A DNA stretch of 64,000 nt from Dongia rigui (GCF_034044635.1 NZ_JAXCLX010000004.1:124001-188000), one strand, 5' to 3'. Shown: positions 26,690 to 35,337, numbered from the stretch's first letter. Made by a program: numbers and translations. The notes: generated by a model not told the origin, from the sequence alone.

Positions 26690-27859
26690 TTAGGCTTCGA
26701 AGGGGCGGAGCAGGGCACGCGAAATGATGTGGCGCTGAATCTCGGACGTGCCGTCCCAGATGCGTTCCACCCGGGCGTCACGCCAGAAGCGCTCGATACC
26801 GGTTTCTTCCATCAATCCCATGCCACCGAAGACTTGCACAGCCTGGTCGGTGACCCGCGACAGCATCTCGGTCGCGAACAGCTTGGCAATCGCATAGTCC
26901 TGGTCCTGGACGGTGCCCTCGGCGGTCTTCCAGGCGGCCTGCATGACCAGCAGGTTGGCGGCTTCGATTTCCGTCGCCATATCGGCAAGCTTGAACGAAA
27001 CACCCTGGAACTTGCCGATCGTTTGACCGAACTGCTTGCGGGTGGCGGCCCATTCGGTTGCCATCTCCATGGCGCGCTGTGCTCTGCCGACGCATTGCGC
27101 GGCGACGGTCAACCGCGTGGCACCCAGCCAGGTATTGGCGACGTCGAAGCCATGATGTACTTCGCCCAGGACCTGCCGCTTGTGGACCCGGCAATTGTCG
27201 AAGACGAGCTCGCAATGGTGAAAGCCGCGATGACTGACCGAACGTGAGCCCATGCGGACGTCGAGGCCCGGTGTATCCTTGTCGATGAGGAAGCTGGTGA
27301 TCAGCTTCTTCGGGCCGCGCTTGGTTTCCTCGACGCCGGAGGCGGCAAAGAGGATGATGTAATCGGCGACATCGGCATAGGATATGAAATGCTTGGTGCC
27401 GTTGAGGATGAAGTCGTCACCATCGGCTTCGGCGCGCGTCTTCATCGAGCGGACGTCGGAGCCAGCATCCGGCTCGGTGATCCCTAAGCACTCGACACGC
27501 TCGCCACGAATGGTCGGCAGCAGATAGCGTTCCTTCTGCTCGTCATTGCAGGCGCGCAGGATGTTGCTGGGGCGATGCACGGCATATTGCAGGGCAAAGC
27601 TGGTGCGGCCCAATTCGCGCTCAAAGAGGGTGAGGGCGACATGATCCAGGCCGCCGCCGCCAAGCTCTTCCGGCATGTTGACGGCATAGAATCCGGATTT
27701 GATGGCACGTTCGTGGATCTGCTTGATGAGTTCCGGACGGACCTTATCGGTCTTTTCGACCTCGTTCTCGTAAGGTACGAGTTCCGCTTCCACGAAGGCG
27801 CGCGTCGCCTCGACGAGCATCTGCTGCTCGCTGGTCAATCCGAAATTCATGTTCGTCAC
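26690..27859 (-). CDS. acyl-CoA dehydrogenase, probably crotonobetainyl-CoA reductase/gamma-butyrobetainyl-CoA dehydrogenase (CaiA-like)
   Basis: A 389-residue FAD acyl-CoA dehydrogenase: LTSEQQMLVEATRAFVE at the N terminus, LGITEPDAGSDVRSMKT, AVQVFGGMGLMEETGIERFWRDARV and the FAD-contacting GTSEIQRHII at the end. Its place in the cdh/cai cluster suggests gamma-butyrobetainyl-CoA or crotonobetainyl-CoA as substrate. At the position of the usual catalytic Glu in medium-chain enzymes (motif YEGT) the sequence reads WDGT, with Asp369. The alternative base site of isovaleryl/long-chain enzymes reads GATRLTV, without Glu. The start overlaps the thioesterase stop by 4 nt. The window contains no electron-transfer flavoprotein gene. 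Confidence 0.8.
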   Translation of the reverse strand: MTNMNFGLTSEQQMLVEATRAFVEAELVPYENEVEKTDKVRPELIKQIHERAIKSGFYAVNMPEELGGGGLDHVALTLFERELGRTSFALQYAVHRPSNILRACNDEQKERYLLPTIRGERVECLGITEPDAGSDVRSMKTRAEADGDDFILNGTKHFISYADVADYIILFAASGVEETKRGPKKLITSFLIDKDTPGLDVRMGSRSVSHRGFHHCELVFDNCRVHKRQVLGEVHHGFDVANTWLGATRLTVAAQCVGRAQRAMEMATEWAATRKQFGQTIGKFQGVSFKLADMATEIEAANLLVMQAAWKTAEGTVQDQDYAIAKLFATEMLSRVTDQAVQVFGGMGLMEETGIERFWRDARVERIWDGTSEIQRHIISRALLRPFEA

Positions 27860-28353
27860 CCCTTTTTAGGCGGCATTCCAATCGCGCGGCCCATCTGGGC
27901 CGGCTTCGGCAATTTGGCATGTTCGGCGGCGATCTTTTCGATCGCGGCCAGAACATCTGGCTGGAACGGCGCGACACGCGGTCCCGTCATGTCCATCGAG
28001 AGCTGCATCTGCTCGTTGGTGGCGACTGGCTCGGTCCCATCGCCCACATACATCGTGTGGAAGATGTGCAGGCGTTTGGCATCGAATCCAAGGAACGTCG
28101 TTTCCACGCGCACGTCCGCACCGACCTTTACCTCTTTTAGATAATTGAGGTGAAGCTCGGCCGTGAACAGCGAATGATGGCTGCGCTCCCGCCCCGCCGC
28201 ATCGAGCCCTATCTGGTCCATCATATGGTCGGTCGCATGACTGAAGATGACCAGATAGAAGGCGTCGTTGAGGTGCTTGTTGTAGTCGGCCCATTCGGGC
28301 CGGACCACCTCGCGATGCGGCCTCAAACCTATTCGGCTGGGCAGGGCGCTCAT
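27856..28353 (-). CDS. hotdog-fold thioesterase, probably betainyl-CoA thioesterase (CdhB-like)
   Basis: A 165-residue single hotdog domain with the helix start RPEWADYNKHLNDAFYL (Asp and His/Asn of the 4HBT active site), LKEVKVGADVRVETTFLGFD and RLHIFHTMY. In characterised carnitine degradation a thioesterase (CdhB) hydrolyses betainyl-CoA to glycine betaine, and here the gene lies between cdhA-like and acyl-CoA dehydrogenase genes, so this is the expected role. The stop overlaps the next start (ATGA, 27856-27859) and the gene is 4 nt downstream of cdhA. The N terminus is the likely true start, as the helix motif begins about 20 residues in. Confidence 0.75.
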   Translation of the reverse strand: MSALPSRIGLRPHREVVRPEWADYNKHLNDAFYLVIFSHATDHMMDQIGLDAAGRERSHHSLFTAELHLNYLKEVKVGADVRVETTFLGFDAKRLHIFHTMYVGDGTEPVATNEQMQLSMDMTGPRVAPFQPDVLAAIEKIAAEHAKLPKPAQMGRAIGMPPKKG

Positions 28354-28357
28354 CGCA

Positions 28358-29317
28358 TTAGTCCTCGTACTTCCAGCCGTGCTTGGCCTTGGCTTCGGTG
28401 ATCGCGTTGATCACGCTGATGATGCAATCGTCACGCAGGCGCTCGAGATCCTTGATCGAATGCGTGCCGGCCTGGGCCTCGGTACCTTCGACGATCTTGT
28501 TGATGAGGTCGTCGGTGAGCGGCGGGGCCTTCAAATGCGTCCACGGCAGCTCCAACGCGGGGCCGAATTGCTCGAGGAAGTGCTTCATGCCCGCTTCGCC
28601 GCCAGCCATGTGATAGATCATGTACATGCCAAAGAACGACCAGCGGATGCCGAAGCCGAAACGGATCGCGTCATCCAGTTCGCCCGTGGTGCAATAGCCG
28701 TCCTTCACCATGTGAAGACCTTCGCGCCACACGGCTTCGAGGAGACGGTCGGCGAGGAAGCCCGGGACTTCCTTGCGGACGTGGAGCGGACGCATGCCGA
28801 GCGACTTGTAGAATGCAATCGCGGTCTGCACGGCTTCCGGCGCTGTCCACTTGCTGGGGCAGACTTCCACCAGCGGCAACAGGTAGACCGGGTTGAACGG
28901 ATGGCCGACGAGGCAGCGTTCCGGGTTCTTCGCTTCCTTGTAGAAATCGGTCGGCAGCAGGCCGGAGGTCGACGAGCCGATGATGGCATCGGGCTTGGCC
29001 GCTGCGGTCACCTGGGCGTGCAGCTTTACCTTCAGATCTTCGCGTTCCGGTGCGCTTTCCTGGATGAAATCGGCATCGCGCACAGCTTCTTCGACGGTCG
29101 AGACGAAGGTGAGGCGGCTTTGGGAGGCACCCGGCTTCAGGCCGACTTTCTCCAGCGCCGGCCAGGCATTGGCAACGTTCTTGCGGAGCTGGTCTTCGGC
29201 ACCCTTGCCAGGATCCCAGGCGATGACATCGAGGCCGGCTGCGAGGAAGCGCGCGGCCCAGCCGCTGCCGATGACGCCGGTGCCGACAATGGCCGCCTTC
29301 TTGATATTCGAGATCAT
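28358..29317 (-). CDS. L-carnitine dehydrogenase (3-hydroxyacyl-CoA dehydrogenase family)
   Basis: A 319-residue NAD enzyme that oxidises L-carnitine to 3-dehydrocarnitine. Visible features: Rossmann motif [55 protein letters not shown], the His motif [38 protein letters not shown] and [18 protein letters not shown] in the C-terminal helical domain. This wording and the close association with CdhB- and CdhC-like genes point strongly to a carnitine dehydrogenase. Some organisms fuse the thioesterase to this enzyme; here it is separate, 4 nt downstream. An AAGGA lies about nine nt before the start. Confidence 0.85.
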   Translation of the reverse strand: MISNIKKAAIVGTGVIGSGWAARFLAAGLDVIAWDPGKGAEDQLRKNVANAWPALEKVGLKPGASQSRLTFVSTVEEAVRDADFIQESAPEREDLKVKLHAQVTAAAKPDAIIGSSTSGLLPTDFYKEAKNPERCLVGHPFNPVYLLPLVEVCPSKWTAPEAVQTAIAFYKSLGMRPLHVRKEVPGFLADRLLEAVWREGLHMVKDGYCTTGELDDAIRFGFGIRWSFFGMYMIYHMAGGEAGMKHFLEQFGPALELPWTHLKAPPLTDDLINKIVEGTEAQAGTHSIKDLERLRDDCIISVINAITEAKAKHGWKYED

Positions 29318-29341
29318 GATCGTTCGTCCTTGCGTTCAGAT

Positions 29342-30232
29342 TTAGCCGCGGGCCTTGAGACCGAGCTTCTTGCGGCCTTCGGCCGGGGTGAGCGGGCGGG
29401 CGCCGAGGCGGGTGATGATTTCGCAGGCGCGCTCGGTGAGCGTGCCGTTCGAGGCATGGACGCCCTTGTCGAGCCAGATGTTATCCTCGAGGCCGATGCG
29501 GACATGGCCGCCCAGAAGCATGGCCTGCGCCAGCATCGGCATCTGCATGCGGCCGATGCCGAAGCCGGCCCAGATGGCACCTTGCGGCAGGTTGTCGACC
29601 ATCGCCTTCATCGTCGTGGTGTCGGCCGGGGCACCCCATGGAATGCCCAGGCACAGCTGGAACATCGGGTTGTCGCCGAGCAGGCCTTCCTTCTGCATCT
29701 GCTTGGCAAACCACAGGTGGCCGGTATCGAAGATCTCGAGTTCCGGCTTCACGCCGAGTTCCATCACCTTCTTGGCGCCGGCGCGCAGCATGTTCGGCGT
29801 GGAAATGTAGGTGTAGTCGCCATCACCGAAATTGAGCGTGCCGCAATCGAGGGTGCAGATTTCCGGGAGCAGAGCTTCGACATGCGCAAGGCGGGTGAGC
29901 GGACCGACGAGGTCGGTCGCCTTGCCGAATTTGAACGGATCTTCGCCGGCGCCGATCTCAAGGTCGCCGCCCATGCCGGCGGTGAGGTTGAGGATGATGT
30001 CGGTACCTGAGGAGCGGATCCGGTCGACCACTTCGCGGTAGAGGTTCACGTCACGGCTGCCCTTGCCGGTCTGGGGGTCACGCACATGGCAATGCGCCAC
30101 GGTGGCGCCGGCCTTGGCGGCCTCGATCGCCGCATCGGCAATCTGCTTGGGCGTCACCGGAATGGCGGGATGCTTGCCAACAGTATCGCCGGCACCGGTA
30201 ACAGCGCAGGTGACGATCACTTCGTAGTTCAT
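29342..30232 (-). CDS. BKACE-family 3-keto acid cleavage enzyme, probably dehydrocarnitine cleavage (CdhC-like)
   Basis: A 296-residue TIM-barrel zinc enzyme of the BKACE (DUF849) family. It begins [24 protein letters not shown], has the zinc motif [15 protein letters not shown], then [23 protein letters not shown] and a C-terminal [17 protein letters not shown], with the metal-site Glu. In the carnitine pathway this enzyme uses acetyl-CoA to split dehydrocarnitine into betainyl-CoA and acetoacetate. The order cdhC-cdhA-cdhB in one transcript supports that specific role over the lysine-fermentation function of the family. It is first in the operon, 25 nt upstream of cdhA and 130 nt from the regulator. 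Confidence 0.83.
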   Translation of the reverse strand: MNYEVIVTCAVTGAGDTVGKHPAIPVTPKQIADAAIEAAKAGATVAHCHVRDPQTGKGSRDVNLYREVVDRIRSSGTDIILNLTAGMGGDLEIGAGEDPFKFGKATDLVGPLTRLAHVEALLPEICTLDCGTLNFGDGDYTYISTPNMLRAGAKKVMELGVKPELEIFDTGHLWFAKQMQKEGLLGDNPMFQLCLGIPWGAPADTTTMKAMVDNLPQGAIWAGFGIGRMQMPMLAQAMLLGGHVRIGLEDNIWLDKGVHASNGTLTERACEIITRLGARPLTPAEGRKKLGLKARG

Positions 30233-30362
30233 GACTGGCTCTTTCTTTGCGGCATGAATATGGATTCTTCAGATGCCCGGGATGCTGGCGCGGGGCGCCA
30301 TTGACGGGTTGACGCATTTCGACAAGCGCTTGACGAATTACGACGCGACCACAACTCTCGCA
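30233..30362. promoter_or_regulatory. probable promoter of the cdh operon
   Basis: This 130-nt spacer lies between the GlxA-family regulator gene and cdhC, both transcribed leftwards. It probably contains the activator-dependent promoter of the cdh operon. Short repeats such as GACGGGTTGACGCATTTCGACAAGCGCTTGACGAATTACGACGCG occur in pieces (TTGACG twice, at about 30309 and 30331) and could be direct-repeat operators; this is not proved. Confidence 0.35.
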
Positions 30363-31355
30363 CTAGCGAAGAACGGGCATGATCCCCAGGGCCGGCCTGC
30401 GTCTTTCGGCACTCGGTGCCTTGCCCGCCCAGGCATGATAGCTGCGGGAAAAATGCGCCGCCGACCCGAAGCCGCAGGCAACGGCGACCTCGACAATCGA
30501 CATGTCGGTGTATTGCAGCATGGATCGCGCCCGCTGCAGCCGCAGATCAAGATAGTAACGGCGCGGCGACATGCCGAAAAAGCGATCGAAGAGGCGTTCC
30601 AACTGGCGCAGTGACATGCCGGCGGTCTTGGCGAGGGCCGCGCTCATGACCGGCTCTTCGAGCCGCGATTCCATCAGCTTGATGACGCGGGACAGACCGG
30701 CATGGCTGATACCCTGTCGTTCCTTGGGTTCCATCCGCTGCCGGTCATCCGGACCGCGAATTTCCGGGTGAATGAACTGCTCGGAGACGGCCGCAGCCAG
30801 GCGGTGTCCATGCTGGCGCCGGATCATGTGCAGCATGAGATCGAGGGACGCCGTTCCACCTGCGCAGGACCAACGGTTGCGGTCGATGACATAGAGGGCG
30901 TTCTCGACTTCGACCTTGGGGAAGGCCTCGCTGAAGCTATCAAGACTCTCCCAATGGGTGGTGGCGCGATAGCCGTCCAACAACCCGGCGCGCGCCAGCA
31001 GGAATGCGCCGGTATCGATCGATCCAAGCTCGATGCCAGCTGCATTCTGGCGCTGCAGCCATTGTTTCAACGTGGCATCGAAGTGCCGCAACGGGTTGAA
31101 GCTCGCGCATATCGCCATCATGGGATAGCTGGGATGCTTCGCGATGGCGTGGTCTGCCGCCAGCGACATATTGTTCGACGCCGTCACCGGATTGCCATCG
31201 CGCGAGATGACTTCCCAACGATAGAGTTGGCGTTCGGCCATGCGATTGGCGACGCGCAAGGGCTCGATCGCCGAAACGAAGGCCATCATGGAAAAGAGCG
31301 GCATCAGCAGGAAGCCAATCGTCACGGTCTGGTCGTTGGCGGGGGCTGGCGGCAT
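30363..31355 (-). CDS. GlxA-family AraC-type transcriptional regulator, CdhR-like
   Basis: A 330-residue regulator with an N-terminal DJ-1/PfpI-like domain (TIGFLLMPLFSMMAFVSAIEPLRVANRM; GIELGSIDTGAFLLARAGLLDGYRATTHWES) and a C-terminal pair of AraC helix-turn-helix motifs, about residues 225-325 (SLRQLERLFDRFFGMSPRRYYLDLRLQRA and VACGFGSAAHFSRSYHAWAGK). Its position beside cdhC matches the arrangement of CdhR, which activates carnitine catabolic genes in response to carnitine. The PfpI domain position normally occupied by a nucleophile reads SIDTGAF, i.e. Asp-Thr rather than Cys, as in other regulators of this group. Divergent from the esterase gene by 100 nt. Confidence 0.88.
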   Translation of the reverse strand: MPPAPANDQTVTIGFLLMPLFSMMAFVSAIEPLRVANRMAERQLYRWEVISRDGNPVTASNNMSLAADHAIAKHPSYPMMAICASFNPLRHFDATLKQWLQRQNAAGIELGSIDTGAFLLARAGLLDGYRATTHWESLDSFSEAFPKVEVENALYVIDRNRWSCAGGTASLDLMLHMIRRQHGHRLAAAVSEQFIHPEIRGPDDRQRMEPKERQGISHAGLSRVIKLMESRLEEPVMSAALAKTAGMSLRQLERLFDRFFGMSPRRYYLDLRLQRARSMLQYTDMSIVEVAVACGFGSAAHFSRSYHAWAGKAPSAERRRPALGIMPVLR

Positions 31356-31455
31356 GATCGATCGGTCAAGCTTGATGATTTGAGTTATGGGCCGGGATGA
31401 TGCAGTGTCGCACGCGCCGGACGCAAGAGCCGGGCAGTTTGGGGGCGAAAGTCGA
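31356..31455. promoter_or_regulatory. divergent regulator/esterase promoter region
   Basis: About 100 nt between the GlxA-family regulator (leftward) and the esterase (rightward). Both directions must start here. No operator could be assigned by eye. Confidence 0.35.
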
Positions 31456-32418
31456 ATGAATGCAGCGTCTAAACCGGCGGATGAGGCAGTTGCTGCCTTT
31501 ATCGCAGATTCTGACTTGGTTTTTACCCCGGCTTATGACGCCCTGCCCATGATAGAGCAAAGGCGTATCTATGACGCCTATTGGCAGCGGTACCATGCGC
31601 CACGCCCGGCAGGTGTCACTGCCGAGACGATCTCGATCGGCGTGCCCAGGGGTGAGCTTCGGGCCCTTCTATATCGGCCTTCGACGTTGGGTAGCGAGGC
31701 AGCGAACCTTCCCGTCGTGATCTACTTTCATGGTGGCGGCTGGATCCTCGGATCGCCGGAGAGCCATGATTTGCCGGTCGCCAGGATGTGCGCCGAGGCA
31801 GGCGTTGCGGTTCTTAGTCTCGATTACCGCCTGGCGCCGGAACACGTCTTCCCAGACGCGCTGATGGATGGCCTCGCTGCGGTCGATTGGGTGGTCCGGG
31901 AAGGCCGTAGCAAGGGGCTCGATCCCGATCGCCTGGTTGTTGCGGGGGACAGTGCCGGCGGAAACCTGGCCGCCGGTCTCTGCCTGTGGATCAGGGATCA
32001 TGGCGGGCCGCGCATCCTTTTGCAGGTGCTCATCTATCCCGCGCTGACGACACGGGTCGCCGCGGGCCATTCGGCTGGTGTCTCGCAGGAAGCAGTCAGC
32101 CACTATGTGACGGCGTATTTCGGCAAGCAGGACCTGGCGGGCAATGCCTATGCCATGCCGCTTTCCGCCAAGTCCTTTGCCGGATTGCCACCTGGCTTCG
32201 TGGCAACCGCGGAACTCGACCCGATTTTGCCGCATGGCGAAATGTTCGCTGAACGGCTGCGTCATGCTGGCATACCGTGTGGTTATACTTGTGGTTACGG
32301 GCTTCCACACACTTATCTCCGCCTCGTGCACTTGTCGCCAGCGGCCGCGCGCGAGCTCGCCGCTTGTTGCGCTGCGATCGGCGCTGCCGTGAGCGCCGAG
32401 CAGAGGAGGGTCGCCTGA
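31456..32418 (+). CDS. HSL-family (family IV) alpha/beta-hydrolase esterase
   Basis: A 320-residue cytoplasmic esterase. The HSL oxyanion motif is present as IYFHGGGWILGSPESHD, the nucleophile elbow is VVAGDSAGGNLAAG, the acid is in ATAELDPILPHG and the catalytic His is in GYGLPHTYLR. No signal peptide. The start at ATG 31456 follows GGGGGCGAAAG; the frame is open from 31387. It is divergent from the CdhR-like regulator, and the operon next to it is a peptide-type ABC transporter. A role as acylcarnitine or other betaine-ester hydrolase would fit the regulator context, but nothing in the sequence fixes the substrate. Confidence 0.85.
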   Translation: MNAASKPADEAVAAFIADSDLVFTPAYDALPMIEQRRIYDAYWQRYHAPRPAGVTAETISIGVPRGELRALLYRPSTLGSEAANLPVVIYFHGGGWILGSPESHDLPVARMCAEAGVAVLSLDYRLAPEHVFPDALMDGLAAVDWVVREGRSKGLDPDRLVVAGDSAGGNLAAGLCLWIRDHGGPRILLQVLIYPALTTRVAAGHSAGVSQEAVSHYVTAYFGKQDLAGNAYAMPLSAKSFAGLPPGFVATAELDPILPHGEMFAERLRHAGIPCGYTCGYGLPHTYLRLVHLSPAAARELAACCAAIGAAVSAEQRRVA

Positions 32419-32624
32419 AAAAATCCTTCGCGATCCGGCCATTGTGTCGCATAGCAATGATGGGATGTCGTAATTCATCAAGATTTCTTGCGGCAGCGCT
32501 CACATGATGTCTTAACTAGAAGAAAGCAACGGAGCCTGCACCGTGTGAGTTCAGGCCCATTTCAACAGGGTTTGCCGCCGCTCGGCATGGGGTCGGTCGG
32601 TTCGGCCGTTAGGGAGAGACAAGA
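32419..32624 (+). promoter_or_regulatory. promoter region of the peptide-type ABC operon
   Basis: This 206-nt gap separates the esterase gene from the binding-protein gene. It ends with TTAGGGAGAGACAAGAATG, a strong ribosome-binding site for the binding protein. A promoter is expected here because binding proteins are highly expressed. No secure boxes were found. Confidence 0.35.
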
Positions 32625-34211
32625 ATGAATCAATGGGAAGAGTTGCAGCAGGCCGCTTTTGCCAAGCGTGTCTCGCGGCGTGATTTCATGCGCCGCGCTG
32701 CGGCGCTAGGTGTATCGACCGCGTTGGCCACCGGTGTTTTGAGCCGTGCCGGCTACGCGCAGGAGCCGAAGAAGGGTGGCACCTTCAAGATCGGCTTGGG
32801 CCATGGCGCCACGACGGATTCGTTGGATCCGGCGACCTATCCTGATCAGATGACTGGTACGGTCGGCTGGGGCGCCTCTGGCAACAGCCTCACGGAAATG
32901 GACCCGGCCGGTAACATCGTCGGCGATCTCGCCGAGAGCTTCGAGCCGTCGGAAGGCGCCAAGAAGTGGGCGTTCAAGCTGCGCAAAGGTGTCACGTTCC
33001 ACAACGGCAAGACGGTCACGCCCGAAGATGTGATCGCTTCCTATAAGCATCACATGGGTCCGGATTCGAAGTCGGCCGCCAAGTCCGTCGTCGACACGAT
33101 CGAGGACATCAAGGCCGACGGTGACACCATTGTCTTCACGCTGAAGGGCGGCAATGCCGACTTCCCGTTCTATGTCAGTGACTATCACCTGAAGACGATG
33201 CCGATGAAGGCCGACGGCACTGTCGATTGGCAGTCCGGCATCAGCACCGGCCCGTATTCGATCGAGAAATTCGAGCCCGGCATCGGCGCCAAGCTGAAGC
33301 GCTACGACGGCTTCTACGGCAAAGCCTATTTCGATGACGTCGAAATCAAGGTCATCGCCGACGTCGCCGCGCGTACCAATGCATTGGCCTCGGGCGAGAT
33401 CCACTTCATGGATCGTTGCGATCCGAAGACCGTCAACCTCCTGAAGAAGAACCCGGACGTTGCCGTCAATGAAGTGACCGGCTATGGCCACTACATCTTC
33501 GTTATGAACACACAGGTTGCGCCGTTCGATAATCCCGACGTCCGCAACGCTCTGAAGAACGCCATCGACCGCGAAGAAATCGCCAAGAAGGTGTTCCATG
33601 GTTACGCCAGCCCGGGTAACGACAATCCGATTGCACCGAGCGTCCAATACGCGATCAACCCGGAGCCGATCCACACCTTCAATCCGGACCTGGTCAAGGA
33701 ACTGTTGAAGAAGGCGGGCAAGGAAGGCCTCACGGTCGACCTCTCCGTCTCCGACGCGGCCTTCACCGGTGCGGTCGACGCCGCCACCCTGTTCAAGGAA
33801 ACGGCGGCCAAGGCCGGGATCAACATCAACGTCATCCAGGAAGCGGCTGACAGCTATTGGGACGCGGTCTGGCTGAAGAAGCCGTTCTGCGCCTCGTACT
33901 GGAACGGCCGTCCGACTTGCGACTGGATGTTCACCCAGGCCTATGCCGCGGATGCCCCCTGGAACGACACGTTCTGGAAGAACCCGCGCTTCAACGAGTT
34001 GCTCGTCGCGGCCCGTTCGGAAACCAATTCCGACATCCGCGCCAAGCAATATGCCGAAATGCAGCAGTTGGTGCATGACGATGGTGGCCTGATCAACATC
34101 GTCTTCAACAACTTCGTCTCGGCTAACTCGAAGGCCGTGGCGCACGGCGATCTGCTGTCGAACTGGGACGTCGACGGCATGAAGATCTGCTCGCGCTGGT
34201 GGATGGCTTAA
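32625..34211 (+). CDS. ABC transporter substrate-binding protein, family 5 (peptide/opine/nickel type), Tat-exported
   Basis: A 528-residue periplasmic binding protein. The leader VSRRDFMRRAAALGVSTALATG is a twin-arginine signal (RRDF consensus-like), cleaved before KKGGTFKIG. Family 5 landmarks are the cluster TFKIGLGHGATTDSLDPATYPD, FKLRKGVTFHNGKTVTPEDV, FPFYVSDYH and LKNAIDREEIAKKVFHG, followed by a C-terminal lobe with two Cys pairs. It should bind an oligopeptide or related solute for the downstream permeases. Ligand unknown; the downstream S15 hydrolase and RidA protein suggest a nitrogen-containing, amide-bearing solute. It is followed by a stem-loop before the permease gene. Confidence 0.92.
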   Translation: MNQWEELQQAAFAKRVSRRDFMRRAAALGVSTALATGVLSRAGYAQEPKKGGTFKIGLGHGATTDSLDPATYPDQMTGTVGWGASGNSLTEMDPAGNIVGDLAESFEPSEGAKKWAFKLRKGVTFHNGKTVTPEDVIASYKHHMGPDSKSAAKSVVDTIEDIKADGDTIVFTLKGGNADFPFYVSDYHLKTMPMKADGTVDWQSGISTGPYSIEKFEPGIGAKLKRYDGFYGKAYFDDVEIKVIADVAARTNALASGEIHFMDRCDPKTVNLLKKNPDVAVNEVTGYGHYIFVMNTQVAPFDNPDVRNALKNAIDREEIAKKVFHGYASPGNDNPIAPSVQYAINPEPIHTFNPDLVKELLKKAGKEGLTVDLSVSDAAFTGAVDAATLFKETAAKAGININVIQEAADSYWDAVWLKKPFCASYWNGRPTCDWMFTQAYAADAPWNDTFWKNPRFNELLVAARSETNSDIRAKQYAEMQQLVHDDGGLINIVFNNFVSANSKAVAHGDLLSNWDVDGMKICSRWWMA

Positions 34212-34229
34212 TCCACGTCTAAGTGGAAT

Positions 34230-34260
34230 TGGAGCCGGGGCCTCTGCGGTCCCGGCTCCA
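34230..34260 (+). terminator. stem-loop between binding-protein and permease genes
   Basis: TGGAGCCGGG (34230-34239) pairs perfectly over 10 bp with CCCGGCTCCA (34251-34260) around an 11-nt loop, followed by TTCTTCTTTTCG. Such intra-operon stems commonly stabilise the binding-protein mRNA 3' end or terminate partially, giving more binding protein than permease. Confidence 0.6.
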
Positions 34261-34339
34261 TTCTTCTTTTCGAAAGACGGCTTCGCCGATCTTGGGGAAT
34301 GCTTGAGCAGAGGGGCGCTGCCATCGGCAGCGGGGCGCG

Positions 34340-35308
34340 ATGCATCCGATTACACGCACAATTCTGCACCGGTTGGGACTTGGAGCGCTGACGCTCTTCA
34401 TCGTCTCGATCGTCATCTTCGTAATGGTGCTGTTGCTCCCCGGCGATTTTGCCAAGGCCATCCTCGGCCAGTCCGCAACGCCTGAAACGGTCGAAGCCTT
34501 CCAGAAGGAGATCGGTCTCGATAAACCAGCCTATGTCCGCTACGGCAATTGGATCGTCGGTGCCGTTCAGGGCGACTTTGGCAAGTCCTATACCAGCCGG
34601 GTCGGTTACACGCGCACGGTAGCGGAGATCATCATGCCGCGCCTCGCCAATACGTTGTTCCTGGCGCTGATGACCGCCTGTATTGCCGTCCCGTTGGCGT
34701 TGGGATTGGGTATTCTTGCGGCGTTACATCGAAATTCGCTTTTCGATAGAGTGGTGAATTCGGTGACGTTGACGACCATCTCGATGCCGGAATTCTTCAT
34801 GGCCTACATCTTGATGCTGTTTTTTGCCGTGAAGTTCCGCATGTTTCCGGGCCTGGCGTCGGTCGATGCCGACACCGAATTCTTCGTTCGGATCTACAAA
34901 TGCGTCCTGCCGTCGCTGACCCTGACGCTCGTCATCGTCGCCTACATGATGCGCATGACTCGTGCGGCGATCATCAACCTGCTGGCCAGCCCCTATATCG
35001 AAATGGCGCGCCTCAAGGGCATCAGCAAATCGCGTGTGATCCTGCGTCACGCCCTGCCCAATGCCTGGGCGCCGATCGTCAACGTCATTGCCTTCAATCT
35101 TGCCTATCTCATCGTTGGCGTCGTCGTCGTGGAAACGGTCTTCACCTATCCCGGCATCGGTCAGTTGATGGTCGATGCCGTGCGAACCCGCGACATGCCG
35201 GTCGTGCAGGCTTGTGCGCTCATCTTTGCCGTCACCTATATCGGTTTGAACCTGGTCGCCGACATCATCTCGATCGCGACCAATCCGCGCCTGCTGCATC
35301 CGCGCTGA
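34340..35308 (+). CDS. ABC transporter permease (DppB/OppB type)
   Basis: A 322-residue inner-membrane permease. An N-terminal helix (LGALTLFIVSIVIFVMVLLLPGD) is followed by the DppB-type periplasmic segment (VRYGNWIVGAVQGDFGKSYTS) and a core of five more helices. The cytoplasmic EAA loop, contacting the ATPase, appears near residue 215 as YIEMARLKGISKSRVILRHALPNAW, which has the usual EAA---G-------I-x-LP layout. It is 128 nt after the binding protein and 29 nt before the DppC-type permease. Confidence 0.92.
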   Translation: MHPITRTILHRLGLGALTLFIVSIVIFVMVLLLPGDFAKAILGQSATPETVEAFQKEIGLDKPAYVRYGNWIVGAVQGDFGKSYTSRVGYTRTVAEIIMPRLANTLFLALMTACIAVPLALGLGILAALHRNSLFDRVVNSVTLTTISMPEFFMAYILMLFFAVKFRMFPGLASVDADTEFFVRIYKCVLPSLTLTLVIVAYMMRMTRAAIINLLASPYIEMARLKGISKSRVILRHALPNAWAPIVNVIAFNLAYLIVGVVVVETVFTYPGIGQLMVDAVRTRDMPVVQACALIFAVTYIGLNLVADIISIATNPRLLHPR

Positions 35309-35337
35309 TGCGGGCCAGCGGATCAAGGAGTTGATGC

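Noticed and set aside
28379-30010. 543-codon plus-strand frame opposite the cdhA and cdhC genes
   Set aside because: The opposite strand encodes two unmistakable enzymes; the plus frame has a composition typical of antisense shadows.
32706-34145. 479-codon minus-strand frame opposite the ABC binding protein
   Set aside because: Shadow of the family 5 binding protein; no domains and no start signals.
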